This document shows positions 1 to 8,322 of a DNA stretch of 64,000 nucleotides, in pieces (position 1 is the first letter of the stretch; the number at the start of each line of letters is the position of its first letter). The stretch lies in assembly GCF_022788695.1 (NCBI RefSeq), contig NZ_CP085154.1, positions 3,162,001-3,226,000 of the forward strand, in the 5' to 3' direction. The DNA is from Pseudosulfitobacter sp. DSM 107133 (lineage in GTDB: Bacteria; Pseudomonadota; Alphaproteobacteria; Rhodobacterales; Rhodobacteraceae). Below the pieces are notes generated by a model. That model made no database searches, was not told the DNA's origin, and saw nothing but the letters and a program-made list of their open reading frames with translations. Both the position numbers and the translations under genes were made by a program.

Positions 1-422
1 CCGGCCTGTTTATCATGTCCGAAAGCCTGTTGTTCGGTCTGGCCTTTGGCGGCTTTGGAGGGATCGTGGGCTGTGTCATCATGGCTGTGATGGTCGAGCG
101 GCTTCAAATCATCTTTGACCGGCCCGCAGGCACCGTGACGATCCGGCGCAAATCCCTGCTGCGACGGTATTCGCAGGTTTCCCATGCGCTGGACAATCTC
201 AGCCATGCCGAACTGGAAACCACCGTCAACTCCAAAGGCAACACGCTGGCGCGTCCGGTTCTGGTCCTGTCCCGCGGGATGAGCGCGGGGCGCCATCCCC
301 TGACCTCTGCCTATACCAACCTGTCGGGCCCGCCACAGATGGTCGCCGCAATCAATACATGGCTTGGCAGCCTGCCGGGGCGGGCGTCGCCTGCTGTTGA
401 CTCACGCGCCGCGGCACCGTAA
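1..422 (+). CDS. Hypothetical membrane-anchored protein, 5' end outside window
   Basis: The frame is open from the first bases of the window and the first ATG (15) falls within hydrophobic sequence, so the gene very likely starts upstream. What is visible is a glycine-rich membrane segment (about residues 5-27 from that ATG), then a soluble part of about 100 residues that begins VERLQIIFDRPAGTVTIRR. Membrane helices followed by a beta-rich domain resemble small bacterial PH-like membrane proteins, but I do not recognise a specific family. The C-terminus is alanine-rich. Nothing in the context assigns a function. Confidence 0.6.
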   Translation, partial: GLFIMSESLLFGLAFGGFGGIVGCVIMAVMVERLQIIFDRPAGTVTIRRKSLLRRYSQVSHALDNLSHAELETTVNSKGNTLARPVLVLSRGMSAGRHPLTSAYTNLSGPPQMVAAINTWLGSLPGRASPAVDSRAAAP

Positions 423-590
423 ACGCCCCACAACACTCCGGGAGCATCAGCCTTCCGGTCCCTGACAGATCAGGGATCGCCCTCCGTCAGCGCGTTGCGC
501 CCACGGGGGCGCTCTTGGTTTGAACTTGGGAAATTCCTCACCGCTTCCTACATAGGGGGCAGATCGAAACGGGCACGAAAGGCGCTTGGC

Positions 591-2099
591 ATGTTTGAAA
601 ATCTATCCGAACGGCTTGGCGGGGTCTTTGACCGTCTGACCAAACAGGGTTCGCTGTCCGACGAGGATGTGAAAACCGCCCTGCGCGAAGTGCGCGTGGC
701 CCTGCTGGAAGCGGACGTTTCGCTGCCCGTGGCGCGCGATTTCGTCAAGGCGGTGCAGGACAAGGCCACAGGTCAGGCGGTGACCAAGTCGATCACCCCC
801 GGCCAGCAGGTCGTCAAGATCGTGCACGATGCGCTGATCGACACCCTGCGCGGCGAAGGGGAACCCGGTGCGCTGAAAATCGACAACCCGCCCGCGCCGA
901 TCCTGATGGTCGGCCTGCAGGGCGGCGGTAAAACCACCACCACCGCGAAGCTGGCCAAACGTCTGAAAGAGCGCGACGGCAAACGCGTGCTGATGGCCTC
1001 GCTGGACGTCAACCGCCCGGCGGCGATGGAACAGCTGGCCATTCTGGGTGTGCAGATCGGTGTCGACACCCTGCCCATCGTCAAGGGCGAAGACCCGGTC
1101 GCCATCGCCAAACGCGCCAAGACGCAGGCCAGCATGGGCGGCTATGACGTCTATATGCTGGATACGGCGGGCCGTCTGTCCATCGACGAAGAGCTGATGC
1201 AACAGGTCGAAGCGGTGCGCAACGTCGCCAATCCGCGCGAAACGCTGCTGGTGGTCGATGGCCTGACAGGTCAGGACGCCGTGCACACCGCCCAGAACTT
1301 TGACGACCGTATCGGCATCACCGGTGTTGTGCTGACACGGATGGACGGCGACGGGCGCGGCGGTGCGGCGCTTTCGATGCGTGCGGTGACCGGCAAGCCG
1401 ATCAAGTTCGTCGGTCTGGGCGAGAAGATGGACGCGCTTGAGACGTTCGAACCAGAGCGGATCGCGGGCCGTATCCTGGGCATGGGCGACATCGTCGCTC
1501 TGGTCGAAAAGGCGCAGGAAACCATCGAGGCCGAACAGGCCGAAAAGATGATGAAGCGCATGGCCAAGGGTCAGTTCAACATGAACGACCTGCGCATGCA
1601 GCTTGAGCAGATGATCAAGATGGGCGGCATGCAAGGCATGATGGGCATGATGCCCGGCATGGGCAAGATGGCCAAACAGGTCGAGGCGTCGGGCTTTGAC
1701 GACAAGATCCTGAAACAGCAGATCGCGCTGATCCAGTCGATGACCAAGAAAGAGCGCGCCAACCCTGCCCTGCTTCAGGCCAGCCGCAAAAAGCGCATCG
1801 CGCGCGGCGCGGGCATGGAAGTGTCGGAACTGAACAAGCTGCTGAAAATGCACCGCCAGATGTCCGACATGATGAAGAAAATGGGCAAGATGGGCAAAGG
1901 CGGCATGCTGAAACAGGCCATGAAAGGCATGTTCGGCAAGGGCGGCCCCAGCCCCGAAGAGATGGCCGCAGGCATGGACCCCAAGGCGCTGGAAGCCGCC
2001 GCCAAGCAGATGGGCGGCAAACTGCCCGCCGGTCTGGGTGGCATGGGCGGCGGCATGGGCCTGCCCTCGGGTCTGTCCGGTTTCGGGAAGAAGAAATGA
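591..2099 (+). CDS. ffh: Signal recognition particle protein Ffh (SRP54)
   Basis: This GTPase binds signal sequences and 4.5S RNA and delivers nascent membrane proteins to FtsY. The 502-aa protein has the N-terminal helical bundle, then the G domain with P-loop GLQGGGKTTT, DTAGRL (G3) and TRMDGD (G4, a TKxD variant usual in Ffh). It ends in the methionine-rich M domain (many GGM/MMGMM runs) with a Gly/Met tail. ATG 591 is chosen because the conserved N-terminus MFENLSERLGGVFDRL begins there; the frame is open upstream to 495 but that part is not Ffh-like. The stop overlaps the next ATG (ATGA, 2096-2099), so the gene heads a coupled unit. No convincing promoter was fixed in the 168-bp upstream gap. 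Confidence 0.97.
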   Translation: MFENLSERLGGVFDRLTKQGSLSDEDVKTALREVRVALLEADVSLPVARDFVKAVQDKATGQAVTKSITPGQQVVKIVHDALIDTLRGEGEPGALKIDNPPAPILMVGLQGGGKTTTTAKLAKRLKERDGKRVLMASLDVNRPAAMEQLAILGVQIGVDTLPIVKGEDPVAIAKRAKTQASMGGYDVYMLDTAGRLSIDEELMQQVEAVRNVANPRETLLVVDGLTGQDAVHTAQNFDDRIGITGVVLTRMDGDGRGGAALSMRAVTGKPIKFVGLGEKMDALETFEPERIAGRILGMGDIVALVEKAQETIEAEQAEKMMKRMAKGQFNMNDLRMQLEQMIKMGGMQGMMGMMPGMGKMAKQVEASGFDDKILKQQIALIQSMTKKERANPALLQASRKKRIARGAGMEVSELNKLLKMHRQMSDMMKKMGKMGKGGMLKQAMKGMFGKGGPSPEEMAAGMDPKALEAAAKQMGGKLPAGLGGMGGGMGLPSGLSGFGKKK

Positions 2100-2428
2100 T
2101 TACCTGCACCGTCAGATATGAGATCGACCCCGACAAATTGCCGGAGTTCGAAGTCTACGCCAAGGCGTGGCTGCATCTTGTGGTCAAGCTGGGCGGCATC
2201 CATCACGGTTATCACATGCCGCATGAGGGGCCGAACGACATCGCCTATTGCCACTTTTCGTTTCCGTCGCTTGCCGACTACGAAATCTATCGCGAAAAGA
2301 TGTGGCAAGACCCCGAGTGCCTGCGCGCCTATGAATACGCCAAACGCACAAAGTGTATTCGCCGCTATGACCGCTCGTTCACCAAGCCGCTTTTTGACGG
2401 CGCAACTGTGGATGAATTGGGACTATGA
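2096..2428 (+). CDS. NIPSNAP family protein
   Basis: A small dimeric alpha/beta-barrel protein of 110 aa. It opens MITCTVRYEIDP, continues with a helix containing WLHLV, and has the G-x-H-H-G-Y and PNDIAYCHFSFPS segments typical of the NIPSNAP ferredoxin-like fold. The biochemical role of bacterial NIPSNAP proteins is not established. It overlaps ffh by 4 bp (ATGA) and the following chorismate mutase gene by 4 bp (ATGA), so it should be translated by coupling within the ffh-rpsP operon. Confidence 0.85.
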   Translation: MITCTVRYEIDPDKLPEFEVYAKAWLHLVVKLGGIHHGYHMPHEGPNDIAYCHFSFPSLADYEIYREKMWQDPECLRAYEYAKRTKCIRRYDRSFTKPLFDGATVDELGL

Positions 2429-2721
2429 CCGACACCGTGAAACTTGCCGCCGAGCTTTTGAAAGGCCACCGCGCCAGCATCGACCGGCTGGACGCCATCC
2501 TGGTCTACACTCTGGGCGAGCGGTTCAAACACACACAGGCTGTGGGGAAACTCAAAGCCGAACACGACCTTCCCCCGTCCGACCCTGCGCGCGAAGCCTC
2601 GCAGATCGCACGGCTTGAAGATTTGGCGACCGAGGCCGACCTCGACCCCGAATTCGCCAAGAAGTTCCTGAACTTCATCATCGCTGAAGTCATTCAGCAC
2701 CACAAACAGCACCAATCCTGA
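2425..2721 (+). CDS. Chorismate mutase (AroQ class)
   Basis: An all-helical 98-aa protein converting chorismate to prephenate for Phe/Tyr synthesis. It shows the AroQ helix-1 pattern (HRASIDRLDAILVYTLGERF), a KLKAEHDLPPSDPAREASQ segment carrying the conserved Lys and the Asp/Arg pair, and a final helix ending FIIAEVIQHHKQ. The length fits a monofunctional AroQ. The start overlaps the NIPSNAP stop (ATGA). A 44-bp gap separates it from rpsP. Placement between ffh and rpsP is, from memory, common in Rhodobacteraceae. Confidence 0.9.
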   Translation: MTDTVKLAAELLKGHRASIDRLDAILVYTLGERFKHTQAVGKLKAEHDLPPSDPAREASQIARLEDLATEADLDPEFAKKFLNFIIAEVIQHHKQHQS

Positions 2722-2765
2722 AACGGGGTCCCCCCGTCAAAGCCATCACTTAGGAGATACCAACC

Positions 2766-3152
2766 ATGGCCATGAAAATTCGTCTCGCCCGCGGCGGTTC
2801 CAAGAAACGCCCCTTCTACCGTATCGTAGCCGCCGACAGCCGCATGCCGCGCGACGGCCGTTTCATCGAGAAACTGGGCACCTACAACCCGCTGCTGGCC
2901 AAAGACAACGAAGAGCGCGTAAAAATGGACGTCGAGCGCATCCAGCACTGGATCGCCCAGGGCGCGCAGCCCACGGACCGTGTGGCCCGTATGCTGGAAG
3001 CCGCCGGCGTGACCCCCAAGACCGTGCGCAACAACCCCAACAAAGGGACGCCCGGCAAGAAAGCTCAGGCGCGCGTTGAAGAGAAAGCTGCCAAGAAAGC
3101 AGCCCTCGAAGAAGCCGCCAACGCACCGGCCGAAGCAGCCGCCGAAGAATAA
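2766..3152 (+). CDS. rpsP: 30S ribosomal protein S16
   Basis: Small-subunit assembly protein of 128 aa. The N-terminus [20 protein letters not shown] and the segment [14 protein letters not shown] are S16 signatures. The body is about 80 residues, with an alpha-type extension rich in Ala, Lys and Glu (residues about 95-128). A strong ribosome site AGGAGA at 2752-2757 lies 8 bp before ATG 2766, and this decides the start over the in-frame ATG two codons later. A rho-independent terminator follows at 3175-3207, so in this genome the usual rpsP-rimM-trmD-rplS operon is broken after rpsP. Confidence 0.97.
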   Translation: MAMKIRLARGGSKKRPFYRIVAADSRMPRDGRFIEKLGTYNPLLAKDNEERVKMDVERIQHWIAQGAQPTDRVARMLEAAGVTPKTVRNNPNKGTPGKKAQARVEEKAAKKAALEEAANAPAEAAAEE

Positions 3153-3174
3153 CTCTGACAACAGTCAGATTTGG

Positions 3175-3207
3175 GACCCGTTCCACGCAGGTGGGGCGGG
3201 TCTTTTT
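3175..3207 (+). terminator. Rho-independent terminator after rpsP
   Basis: GACCCG (3175-3180) and CGGGTC (3197-3202) pair perfectly across a 16-nt loop, followed by TTTTT (3203-3207). It lies 22 bp after the rpsP stop. Confidence 0.8.
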
Positions 3208-3584
3208 CGTGTGGCGTCGGATGTGTGCAGATGTCGGTTGCCAAGAAAAAACCGACCTTTGCGACAGATAACTGACCCAGGGTGCGGCGCTGCGTCCGTA
3301 GGGCGGGAGCCAAGCGGTCGTTTATGAGAATTGCCGCGAACGGCAGGTCTGAGCCCAATTTACCTGATGCTGCGGCTTGAACCAACGACCGCTTTTTGAG
3401 CGCGGCCAAAAACGTGACAAATCCAAAGGCAGTTTCGCCAAGGGTTTGTGGCACAAGATTTTTCAACGATTCCAGCGTCAGCAAAGCCTGTGACAAAAAC
3501 GACCGTTTTTGGCACATGGGTTCTGTCAGGGGGTTTGTGTCCGGTGTGCGGGACAAAGCTGCCATCCCATCGACCGATTGAATG
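3208..3584. other. Gene-free stretch with eroded repeat pieces
   Basis: No ORF here looks like a gene. The segment contains short sequences that recur in the next two gene-free gaps: GGACAAAGCTGCCAT (3551-3565, again at 4292-4306), GCTGCGGCTTG (3369-3379, again at 4309-4319) and an ACCGTTTTTG motif near 3500 that is repeated twice around 4818-4856. This looks like decayed copies of a dispersed intergenic sequence rather than functional DNA. Confidence 0.5.
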
Positions 3585-4139
3585 TCAGTGATGAGCGCCT
3601 GCGAGGTCTGCGGTGTCGAGAACGCGGAGTTGCCCCTCGAAATCGCTCTTCCCGATTGGCACGCCGCGCGTGCGAAGGATGTCGTAGGCGATCACCGCGT
3701 GGAAGTAGAAGTTGGGCAGCAGGAATGACAGCAGGTACGTTTCAGAGGTAAACGCCGACGTCTGGGGATTTGTGTGTACTTGCATGTTCAGGTGTTTTCC
3801 TGACCATGCGTTGACCTCGTCGGGTTTGAACTCCAGCAACGCGGCCTCCGTTCTTGCGAGTCTGCTGCGCAACTCGCTGAAAGGGATCGCTCCAACAAGG
3901 TCAGGTGGGTTGAAGGCTCCATGCCTGAGAGCGTCCAATCCCCAGACAGAATAGTTGTCCACGCATTCTATCTGAAACCAGAACGGTGCCATGTCCGACA
4001 CCAGACTCGCTTCCACGAAATCATCTGGGTCGATTCCGGTCTCGGAGCAATGGACGACTGCGTTGTCAAGGCACGCCCCGATTGAACGCACCGTTTGCAA
4101 ATAAGTCGGAACACTCAGATCGAAGAGGGACGTTGTCAT
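3585..4139 (-). CDS. DUF1993 family protein (DinB-like)
   Basis: A 184-aa protein of the DUF1993 type. It starts MTTSLFDLSVPTYLQTVRSI, has a helix with ASLVSDMAPFWFQIECV, and a C-terminal FHAVIAYDILRTRGVPIGKSDF segment; these are the family landmarks. The fold is a four-helix bundle related to DinB, and the function is unknown. It stands alone between two gene-poor gaps that carry eroded repeats, so it may be an accessory gene. The ATG at 4139 is the only reasonable start. Confidence 0.85.
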   Translation of the reverse strand: MTTSLFDLSVPTYLQTVRSIGACLDNAVVHCSETGIDPDDFVEASLVSDMAPFWFQIECVDNYSVWGLDALRHGAFNPPDLVGAIPFSELRSRLARTEAALLEFKPDEVNAWSGKHLNMQVHTNPQTSAFTSETYLLSFLLPNFYFHAVIAYDILRTRGVPIGKSDFEGQLRVLDTADLAGAHH

Positions 4140-4495
4140 GATCTAGTTATGATCTTGCGACGGCCCCCTGGCAATCCCCGAAGCGGTCGTCAGGCCGTGC
4201 TGCAGCATCCGTCACTGAGGGCTCGAACCTGACCTTCGCCGCGTCAGCACGCAAGATCGGCACCTTGACCGGTAGTCAAGGTCAGCTTTGCGGACAAAGC
4301 TGCCATTCGCTGCGGCTTGTGCCAACTTCGGCTTTCCTGAATGGAAAGGGGCCAATACATTTGGCTCTAACGATGCAGTTGGCGCAGTGTTAGTGCGCAC
4401 AGTCCACCATGAAGCATTTCTTGGTCAGAGAGTTGCGGCTTGCCGTTTTTCCCGGCATTCTACGCTAGAGCAATAGGCATGAGAGAAACCGTTCC
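4140..4495. other. Gene-free stretch with eroded repeat pieces
   Basis: No convincing gene. It holds the better-preserved copy (about 4280-4345) of the sequence shared with 3350-3570, including GGACAAAGCTGCCAT at 4292-4306. A short dyad TTGACC...GGTAGTCAAG lies around 4264-4280. The last 30 bp include GAGAGA, a possible weak ribosome site for the gene at 4496. Confidence 0.45.
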
Positions 4496-4705
4496 ATGAA
4501 AGACAAGGTCAAAGGCCCGGCCTCCTATTTCCCGTCTATCGAGAAGACTTACGGCAAGCCGGTTCAGCATTGGCTCGCCATCATCGCAGACAGACCCGAA
4601 GAGAAGCACATGGAGACAGTTGCCTGGCTCAAGTCTGAACACGGACTCGGTCACGGCCATGCAAATGCGCTCGTGGCTCATTCGCGGGCCTCGAAGGATA
4701 GGTGA
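4496..4705 (+). CDS. DUF4287 domain protein
   Basis: A 69-aa soluble protein with the pattern GPASYFPSIEKTYGKP, then HWLAIIAD and GHGHANALVAHSRA, which are the landmarks of DUF4287. This domain often occurs alone or before a DUF5655 domain; its function is unknown. The gene is monocistronic between two gene-poor stretches. Confidence 0.8.
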   Translation: MKDKVKGPASYFPSIEKTYGKPVQHWLAIIADRPEEKHMETVAWLKSEHGLGHGHANALVAHSRASKDR

Positions 4706-5044
4706 AAATCAACATTCCCCGCCAGCAGATCTAACAACCAGTCATGTCCTGATGGTGCCGCATCCTTCATTCTGGGCTCGCAGCCGACCTTCTCCGCACC
4801 GCAGGATGTGCCAAAACTCAACCGTTTTTGTCACCGGCGAAAACCACCGTTTTTGACCGGCTAGGTTTCCCGAAAGCAGTCCTTGGTGCAACCGCAGCGA
4901 AACGTCATTTTGTCCCGCCTCACCGACGTTGATTCAGATTGGACTGAAGGTCTGGTTTCGGTCAGAAATGCTTGGCACGGATCAACCACCCGATTTGGAA
5001 AGTCTGTCGCGTGGAGCCGGATCTGAACGACGTTCGAGAATGGC
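4706..5044. other. Gene-free stretch
   Basis: No credible ORF. Two ACCGTTTTTG-type motifs (about 4818-4856) echo the one near 3500. The rest shows no structure I can name. Confidence 0.4.
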
Positions 5045-5860
5045 TCAGTCCTTGCGGTGGCCGTCCTGCGCCTTGATCAATGCCTCGATCTCCAACAGAC
5101 GTTGCAACACCTCGTCGCGATAGGTGTCGGTCTTTTCGTTGGTTTCCTCGTTGTGCGCGTCCTGCATCGAATTCACGATCAGACCCACCAACAGGTTCAC
5201 CACGGCAAAGGTCGTGACCATGATGAAAGGAATGAAGAAGGTCCACGAATAGGGATAAACCTCCATCACCGGACGCACGATGCCCATGGACCAGCTTTCC
5301 AGCGTCATGATCTGGAACAATGAATAGCCCGCGCGCGCCAGCGTGCCGAACCATTCGGGGAAGGCCGCGCCAAAAAGTTTGGTCGCCATCACCGCACCGA
5401 TGTAGAAAATAACCCCCATCAGCAGGAACACCGAGCCAACACCCGGAAGCGCGTTGACCAGCCCGTCGACGACGCGGCGCAGGGAGGGTGCCACCGAGAT
5501 CACCCGCAACAGCCGCAATATCCGCATGGCGCGCAAGACGCTGAGGCCCTGCGTCGCGGGGATCAGCGAAATGCCCACGATCACGAAATCGAAAACGCTC
5601 CACCCGCGTTTGAAAAAGTCGAAGCCGCGCCCGTAGATCTTGAGCGCGATTTCAACCACGAAAATGCCAAGACAGGTTGCATCCAGCGCCGCAATCAGCG
5701 GGCCGGCCGCCTGCATCGCGGCGTCGGAGGTTTCCAGCCCAAGTATGACCGCGTTGAACAGGATCACGCCAAGGATGAAATTCTGCACGGCAGCCCGGTC
5801 GACAAAACGGGCAACGCGCGTGCGCAGTGAAGGCTGGGGGAGGACAACGGAATCATTCAT
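5045..5860 (-). CDS. Voltage-gated sodium channel, NaChBac/NavSp type
   Basis: A 271-aa six-helix ion channel subunit that forms homotetramers in the inner membrane. S1-S3 span about residues 25-100. S4 carries four spaced arginines (R110, R113, R116, R119). S5 is about 141-162, and the pore loop has the selectivity filter T186-L-E-S-W-S-M followed by G-I-V-R-P, the signature of sodium-selective bacterial channels. S6 is about 206-231. The tail (245-266, EVLQRLLEIEALIKAQD) is a coiled coil expected to hold the tetramer. ATG 5860 is chosen because upstream codons encode a proline-rich, non-conserved stretch. It stands alone, convergent with nothing close. Confidence 0.93.
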   Translation of the reverse strand: MNDSVVLPQPSLRTRVARFVDRAAVQNFILGVILFNAVILGLETSDAAMQAAGPLIAALDATCLGIFVVEIALKIYGRGFDFFKRGWSVFDFVIVGISLIPATQGLSVLRAMRILRLLRVISVAPSLRRVVDGLVNALPGVGSVFLLMGVIFYIGAVMATKLFGAAFPEWFGTLARAGYSLFQIMTLESWSMGIVRPVMEVYPYSWTFFIPFIMVTTFAVVNLLVGLIVNSMQDAHNEETNEKTDTYRDEVLQRLLEIEALIKAQDGHRKD

Positions 5861-5893
5861 AGGCGGACATATCGGGTGTGGCTGGCACCTGTG

Positions 5894-5956
5894 CAAGGGG
5901 CTCTGCCCCGCCTGCGGCCCGATGGGCCACAGACTCCCCGGGATTTTTTGAACCAG
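5894..5956 (-). repeat. GC-rich palindromic repeat, copy 1
   Basis: On the minus strand this reads AAAAAATCCCGGGGAGTC, then a GGCCC/GGGCC hairpin, then GGGGCAGAGCCCC. The same scheme (AT-rich lead, CCGGGGGAG, then GGGGGCAGAGCCCCC) appears at 41093, 62893 and, in variant form, inside xdhA at 46801. Here it lies just upstream of the channel gene. Confidence 0.6.
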
Positions 5957-6044
5957 AGAAGGTTGGCGGGGCACCTGCTCTGGACACTCGGACGCTGGGG
6001 GGACAGGGTAACGGGGTTAAAACGTGCATCGGGACGTTGCCAGC

Positions 6045-6185
6045 GTGTTCAAACTTCTTCGAATGATTGTCCTGTTGCCGGTCGCTTTCGCCGCCGGTTG
6101 GATTTATGAAAGCCAGGCCGCCGCGCAACGCTGTACGGATGCCGGCGGCACAATGCGCGACGGGATATGCAGAGGTGTGAAGTGA
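6045..6185 (+). CDS. Small membrane-anchored protein upstream of rimM
   Basis: A short ORF of 46 codons from GTG 6045 (or 40 from ATG 6063) encoding a basic start, one hydrophobic segment ([15 protein letters not shown]) and a short tail with two cysteines in [13 protein letters not shown]. Its TGA stop overlaps the rimM GTG (GTGA, 6182-6185), which is strong evidence that it is translated and coupled to rimM. I recall similar small proteins next to rimM in related genomes but cannot name a family. The choice between GTG 6045 and ATG 6063 is uncertain because no clear ribosome site is visible. Confidence 0.6.
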   Translation: MFKLLRMIVLLPVAFAAGWIYESQAAAQRCTDAGGTMRDGICRGVK

Positions 6186-6694
6186 GCAAGGAAGAACTGG
6201 TTTGCGTGGGCGCCATCAGCGGGGCCTACGGGGTAAAGGGCGAAGTGCGGATCAAGTCCTTTTGCGCCGCGCCCGAAGACATCGAAACCTACAGCCCGTT
6301 GACCGACGAGACGGGCGCGCGGTCGTTTTCGCTGGCGATTGTCCATTCGGTCAAGAACGGCTTTGTCGTGCGCATCGCCGAAGTGGCGACCAAGGAAGAG
6401 GCCGACGCGCTGAAAGGCGTGATGCTGCACGCCCGTCGCGACCAGCTGCCGTCGCTGCCCGATGATGAATACTATCATGCCGATCTGGTCGGACTGGACG
6501 TGGTTGACACCGGCGGCAGCGCATTGGGCCGCGTCAAATCGGTGCAGAACCATGGTGCGACAGACCTGCTGGAAGTCACACTGCCCGACAGCAGTGCAAC
6601 GGTCTTGTTGCCCTTTACGCTGGCCGCCGTCCCGACCGTTGACCTGGCTGCGGGGCGCATTGTGGCGGACCCGCCCGACGGGCTGTGGCCGTGA
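6182..6694 (+). CDS. rimM: 16S rRNA processing protein RimM
   Basis: A ribosome maturation factor for the 30S head that binds S19. The protein is 170 aa from GTG 6182 and opens with [20 protein letters not shown], the conserved RimM beta-barrel start. A PRC-barrel half runs from about residue 95 ([13 protein letters not shown]) and ends with [19 protein letters not shown] 6182 is preferred over ATG 6167 because it overlaps the preceding small ORF's stop as GTGA and places the conserved start correctly. It is followed by two sulfotransferase-like genes and then trmD. Confidence 0.95.
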   Translation: MSKEELVCVGAISGAYGVKGEVRIKSFCAAPEDIETYSPLTDETGARSFSLAIVHSVKNGFVVRIAEVATKEEADALKGVMLHARRDQLPSLPDDEYYHADLVGLDVVDTGGSALGRVKSVQNHGATDLLEVTLPDSSATVLLPFTLAAVPTVDLAAGRIVADPPDGLWP

Positions 6695-6760
6695 CCCTGC
6701 ACCAGCGCACCCGAAGCGCGCGCAGCCCGTTGGCGCATCGCGTCTGATCGGCGTCCTGTC

Positions 6761-7528
6761 ATGCGCATCATCATACACGCAGGGTTTCACAAGACCGGCA
6801 CGACCACGGTGCAAAAAACCCTGCGGGCCAACCGCGAGGTTCTGCGACCGCACTGCCGCATCATCCTGCGCCCTGGCATGGTGGCCCTGTGCGAGGCGGC
6901 GCGCGCCTATTCCGTCAGCCGCAGCCAGACCGATCTGGCGCTGATCCGCTATGAAGCCGCCGTATTGGCCGAGGGCTGGGCGGCGCGGGGCAAGGATATT
7001 GTCATCAGCTCCGAAGATCTGGCAGGGCACATGCCGGGGCGGCGCGGGCTGGGCGCCTATGACGCCACGCCGCAAATCATGAAAGCGATGACAGCTGCCT
7101 TTGCCGCCGTTGCACCGCATGCCGGGCAACTGCTGTATTTCACCACCCGCGCAGCCGATGCATGGCTGCGCAGTTGCTATGTGCAACATCTGCGCGCGAC
7201 GCGGATCACGCTGGGCGCCGAAGACTACGCGCGCGATATGGCGGCCTCGGCCGATCTGGACGGCATCGTGGCACAGGTTGCCGCCGCCGTGCCCCACATT
7301 CGGGTGATGGCCCAGCCGCTTGAGGGGTGCCCCACGCCGCTTGGCCCCCTTGCCCCGTTGCTGGACCTGCTGGGCGGTATCGACGCCGCCGCGCTGACAC
7401 CCCGCGCGCCGGACAACACCGCCCCGCCACAGGGCAAGATCGACGCGATGCTGGCGATGAACCGGTCCGGCCTGTCCGATGCCGACTGGCGCGTGGCCAA
7501 AGACACCCTGAAGCGCGAGGATTTCTGA
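6761..7528 (+). CDS. Sulfotransferase-like protein, tandem copy 1
   Basis: A 255-aa protein with a P-loop-like motif near the N-terminus (H6-A-G-F-H-K-T-G-T-T-T-V-Q), as used by sulfotransferases for the 5'-phosphosulfate of PAPS. Further on are ISSEDLAGHMPG and TTRAADAWLRSCYVQH, the latter in the position of the 3'-phosphate-binding Arg/Ser motif. The acceptor is unknown. It is clearly paralogous to the next gene: both share LRxNRxxLRPH, SxEDLxGHMPGR and WLRSxY. The stop shares bases with the next start (TGATG). The pair splits rimM from trmD. Confidence 0.7.
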   Translation: MRIIIHAGFHKTGTTTVQKTLRANREVLRPHCRIILRPGMVALCEAARAYSVSRSQTDLALIRYEAAVLAEGWAARGKDIVISSEDLAGHMPGRRGLGAYDATPQIMKAMTAAFAAVAPHAGQLLYFTTRAADAWLRSCYVQHLRATRITLGAEDYARDMAASADLDGIVAQVAAAVPHIRVMAQPLEGCPTPLGPLAPLLDLLGGIDAAALTPRAPDNTAPPQGKIDAMLAMNRSGLSDADWRVAKDTLKREDF

Positions 7529-8322
7529 TGCCCGCCAAAGTGGTCCTTCACATCGGCTTTCACAAAACAGGCACGTCAACCGTGCAACACCTTCTGCGCA
7601 CCAACCGGACCCTGCTCAGACCGCACGTTGCCATGCGCCTGAAGCCGCAGATGACCGAACTGCTGCACGCCACGCGCGGCTTTTCGACATGGCGTGACGC
7701 GGTGTCGCTGGCCAAGGTGTCGCGCCGCTTTGACAGGCTGCTGCAAGAGCTGCCGGGAATGCCGCGCCGGACATTGGTGATTTCAGCCGAGGAGCTGTCG
7801 GGCCATATGCCGGGGCGTGGTGATCTGGCGGATTATTCCGCCGCCCCCGAGCTGGCGCGCATCTATGTGGACCTGGTGCAACGGCATTTCCCCGACTGCG
7901 AACTTGCGCTGTATGCATCCACCCGTGATCCTGAAAGCTGGCTGCGCAGCGCCTATTGGGAGCATGTGAAATCCTCGTCCATGACGCTGGATTTCACCGA
8001 CTTTGTTGCGCGATATGGCATTGCCGGCGATCTGGACGGGGTGGTTGAAAACATTGCCGCAGCCGTGCCCTGCCGCGTGTTCCGCGCCCAGCTTGAGGCG
8101 TCCCGGACGCAGCGGCTGGGCCCTGCGCAACCGCTGCTGGAATTGTGCAACGTACCGCCCGAAACACTGGCACAGATCATGCCGCAGCCGGTGGTGAATG
8201 CATCGCTGGACCCATCTGTGCTAGAGGCATTGCTGGAAGCCAACCGCGCCCACACCGACCGGGGCGCACGCAAGGCGGCGAAACAGGCCATATTGGCACA
8301 AGCCCAAGGGAAAGACGCATGA
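7528..8322 (+). CDS. Sulfotransferase-like protein, tandem copy 2
   Basis: A 264-aa paralogue of the preceding protein with a better-preserved motif set: HIGFHKTGTSTVQ near residue 8 (5'-phosphosulfate loop), ISAEELSGHMPGRGD, and STRDPESWLRSAYWEH (3'-phosphate site). ATG 7528 overlaps the previous stop, and the TGA overlaps the trmD ATG (ATGA, 8319-8322). Translation should therefore be coupled through to trmD. The acceptor and reaction are not evident, and homology to sulfotransferases is inferred from motifs only. Confidence 0.7.
   Translation: MPAKVVLHIGFHKTGTSTVQHLLRTNRTLLRPHVAMRLKPQMTELLHATRGFSTWRDAVSLAKVSRRFDRLLQELPGMPRRTLVISAEELSGHMPGRGDLADYSAAPELARIYVDLVQRHFPDCELALYASTRDPESWLRSAYWEHVKSSSMTLDFTDFVARYGIAGDLDGVVENIAAAVPCRVFRAQLEASRTQRLGPAQPLLELCNVPPETLAQIMPQPVVNASLDPSVLEALLEANRAHTDRGARKAAKQAILAQAQGKDA

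Noticed and set aside
520..554. A promoter for ffh from TTGAAC (520) to TACATA (549)
   Set aside because: The spacing is 23 bp; the alternative TTGGGA (526) is a poor -35, so no promoter was called.
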